This document shows, one piece after another, positions 62,611 to 64,000 of a stretch of 64,000 bases of DNA. The notes under the pieces are model-generated. The model was not told the origin of the DNA and did not search any database. It worked only from the letters and a program-made list of their open reading frames with translations. How positions within the stretch are numbered: the first letter of the stretch is position 1; every line of letters starts with the position of its first letter. A program made the translations under genes and the position numbers. The DNA is from Granulicella mallensis (lineage in GTDB: Bacteria > Acidobacteriota > Terriglobia > Terriglobales > Acidobacteriaceae), in contig NZ_JACHIO010000007.1 of assembly GCF_014203225.1 (NCBI RefSeq), positions 124,001 through 188,000 of the forward strand, given 5' to 3'.

Positions 62611-63222
62611 CTACAGCGCGAGAAAGTTCTGCAGTACGCGCAGTCCTGTCTCAGCCGACTTCTCAGGATGAAACTGTACGCCCATTACATTGCCGCGTTC
62701 GACTGCGGCGGTAAACGCGCCACCGTACATCGTAGCCGCAGCGGTGTCTGCCGATACCGGGGCACGCCACGAGTGGGTGTAGTAGACGAAGCTCCCCAGA
62801 GTAACGCCTGCCAGTAGCCGCGAGTCTTCGCGCACATTCTCGAGCGAGTTCCATCCCACATGCGGCGATTTCAGCTCCGCGCCTTCGAAGACAGCAGGGA
62901 AGCGCTCGCACTGGCCGCCAAAGTGCCCGAGCCCCGCTGTCTCCGGCGCTTCGGTGGAACCTTCATACAGCCACTGAAGCCCCACGCAGATGCCAAGAAA
63001 CGGCGTGCCCTTGGCGACGGCTTCGCGTGTCGCCTGAGTCAGGCCGAGGTCGGCGAGCAGTTGTGTCGACTGAAAATGGCCGACGCCGGGAAGAACGATC
63101 TTGTCCGCGCGCAGTACAGCAGCGGGATCTTGAGTGACAACAATGCCGTCCGCGCCAAGATGCTTCAGTGCCTTGACCACGCTGGTCAGATTGCCCGCTT
63201 TGTAGTCGATGACTGCAATCAT
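62611..63222 (-). CDS. hisH: Imidazole glycerol phosphate synthase glutamine amidotransferase subunit
   Basis: 203 aa. Class I amidotransferase: nucleophile Cys in FLGICVGLQWLYEGS, His/Glu in VMGVQFHPEKSAETG, and PGVGHFQS oxyanion region. Supplies ammonia to HisF. hisB ends 2 bases upstream. Confidence 0.94.
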   Translation of the reverse strand: MIAVIDYKAGNLTSVVKALKHLGADGIVVTQDPAAVLRADKIVLPGVGHFQSTQLLADLGLTQATREAVAKGTPFLGICVGLQWLYEGSTEAPETAGLGHFGGQCERFPAVFEGAELKSPHVGWNSLENVREDSRLLAGVTLGSFVYYTHSWRAPVSADTAAATMYGGAFTAAVERGNVMGVQFHPEKSAETGLRVLQNFLAL

Positions 63223-63224
63223 CT

Positions 63225-63857
63225 TTACAGCAGCCCCTTCGTGCTCGGCAGCAACTCCCTCATCCGCTCATCCCGCGAACAAGCTCCCCGCATCGCCCGT
63301 GCGAATGCCTTGAAGATCGCCTCGATCTTGTGATGGTTGCTGCGCCCATACATGGTCTTTACATGCACATTGGCCTTCGCCCCGCGCGCAAAGCCATCGA
63401 AGAAATCCGCAACCAGTTCGCTCTGCAGATCGCCGACAACGGGCACCGTCACCTGGTCATCGACGACATACGCCACGCGGCCCGAGAGATCGACCGCAGC
63501 CACGGCGAGCGTCTCATCCATCGCCATGACAAAGTATCCCGCGCGCAGAATGCCCTTCTTGTCGCCAAGCGCCTCCGCAAAGGCCTCGCCCAGAGCGATG
63601 CCGACGTCCTCCACCGTGTGGTGCTGATCGACATCAAGATCGCCCACGCACTTCAGTTGCAGGTCGAAGCCGCCATGCCGTGTGAACAGCTCAAGCATGT
63701 GATCGAAGAAGCGAATGCCCGTCGAAACCGTATAGCTGCCCTGTCCATCGACGTTGAGCCGTAGCGAGATCTTCGTCTCCGTCGTATTGCGTTCCACTAC
63801 GCCAATGCGTTCGTCGCTTACCGGCGCGACACCCAACTCATTTACCAGATCACTCAT
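63225..63857 (-). CDS. hisB: Imidazoleglycerol-phosphate dehydratase
   Basis: 210 aa. Metal-binding motifs [18 protein letters not shown] and [18 protein letters not shown], typical of monofunctional HisB. Start ATG 63857 overlaps the upstream gene's stop by four bases (ATGA). Operon order hisB-hisH-hypothetical-hisF-hisA. Confidence 0.95.
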   Translation of the reverse strand: MSDLVNELGVAPVSDERIGVVERNTTETKISLRLNVDGQGSYTVSTGIRFFDHMLELFTRHGGFDLQLKCVGDLDVDQHHTVEDVGIALGEAFAEALGDKKGILRAGYFVMAMDETLAVAAVDLSGRVAYVVDDQVTVPVVGDLQSELVADFFDGFARGAKANVHVKTMYGRSNHHKIEAIFKAFARAMRGACSRDERMRELLPSTKGLL

Positions 63858-64000
63858 CTCTCACTCCGCTTCAACTTCACAAACTCCCAGATCGTATAAA
63901 ACAACGCGACTACGATGAAGGCAACACACACCAGCATGAGCTTCGGATAATCTCCAGGAAGCGCAGACCTGAGAAGCACAAATCCTCCGCTCATGCACGC
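63854..64000 (-). CDS. Small single-pass membrane protein or C-terminus of a longer one
   Basis: The frame ending with TGA at 63854 has ATG 63994 (46 aa) but stays open to the window edge. It contains [20 protein letters not shown] followed by VKLKRSER: one hydrophobic helix and a basic tail. Overlaps hisB by four bases, so it is in the his transcript. Identity unknown; possibly the 3' end of a larger membrane protein gene. Confidence 0.55.
   Translation of the reverse strand, partial: ACMSGGFVLLRSALPGDYPKLMLVCVAFIVVALFYTIWEFVKLKRSER

Noticed and set aside
1..64000. CRISPR array
   Set aside because: No regularly spaced direct repeats were seen; repeats found are inverted and few.

Overview
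The window looks like a chromosomal segment of an Acidobacteriota member (Terriglobia/Acidobacteriaceae type). This is inferred from two VWFA-type secreted proteins of the kind expanded in acidobacteria, a split P-protein glycine cleavage operon, a DUF2911 protein, and the style of the intergenic palindromic repeats. No rRNA or species marker is present, so the lineage stays an inference.

Left part (about 1-33,200) is accessory DNA ending at a tRNA-Phe gene. It opens with a two-gene defence operon on the minus strand: a DUF4365 nuclease fused to an APAZ domain (661..1986), translationally coupled to a short prokaryotic Argonaute that runs off the window edge (1..664). This matches the architecture of SPARDA-type short-Argonaute systems and is the most striking system seen. 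A series of stress and envelope genes follows: DUF3606, CsbD, GlsB/YeaQ, low-affinity iron permease, CLC channel, universal stress protein, aquaporin, GMC oxidoreductase, GH15 glucoamylase, and MFS and APC transporters. They are interleaved with many decayed genes: a Dps remnant, a receiver/RsbRD-like pseudogene present in two damaged copies, a frameshifted DUF3309-like gene, a membrane gene with two stops, a frameshifted YihY/BrkB gene, a 5'-truncated Na+/H+ antiporter, a DUF4396 remnant, a methylase fragment, and a tyrosine recombinase broken by a stop and a frameshift. The recombinase and its small HTH partner sit next to the 3' end of tRNA-Phe, which suggests an old integrated island that can no longer excise. 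Inside it is a BlaI repressor / M56 (BlaR1-like) protease / HtrA protease unit with the same palindrome upstream of blaI and at the htrA start.

Right part (about 33,200-64,000) is orderly core-type DNA. It carries secreted adenosine deaminase, alpha-glucan phosphorylase (glgP) and ADP-glucose pyrophosphorylase (glgC) for glycogen; a MarR regulator beside fabF; a MocR-type regulator divergent from a carboxymuconolactone decarboxylase/cupin/epimerase operon; bcp; a polysaccharide deacetylase; tRNA-Arg; the gcvT-gcvH-gcvPA-(unknown)-gcvPB operon; a VapBC-like pair; tatA; ppk2; divergent VWA proteins; and a histidine operon (hisB-hisH-unknown-hisF-hisA). Several long palindromes lie between genes: a REPIN-like 176-bp element, a 133-bp hairpin whose arms contain the stop codons of two convergent genes, and others. 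No CRISPR array or rRNA was seen.
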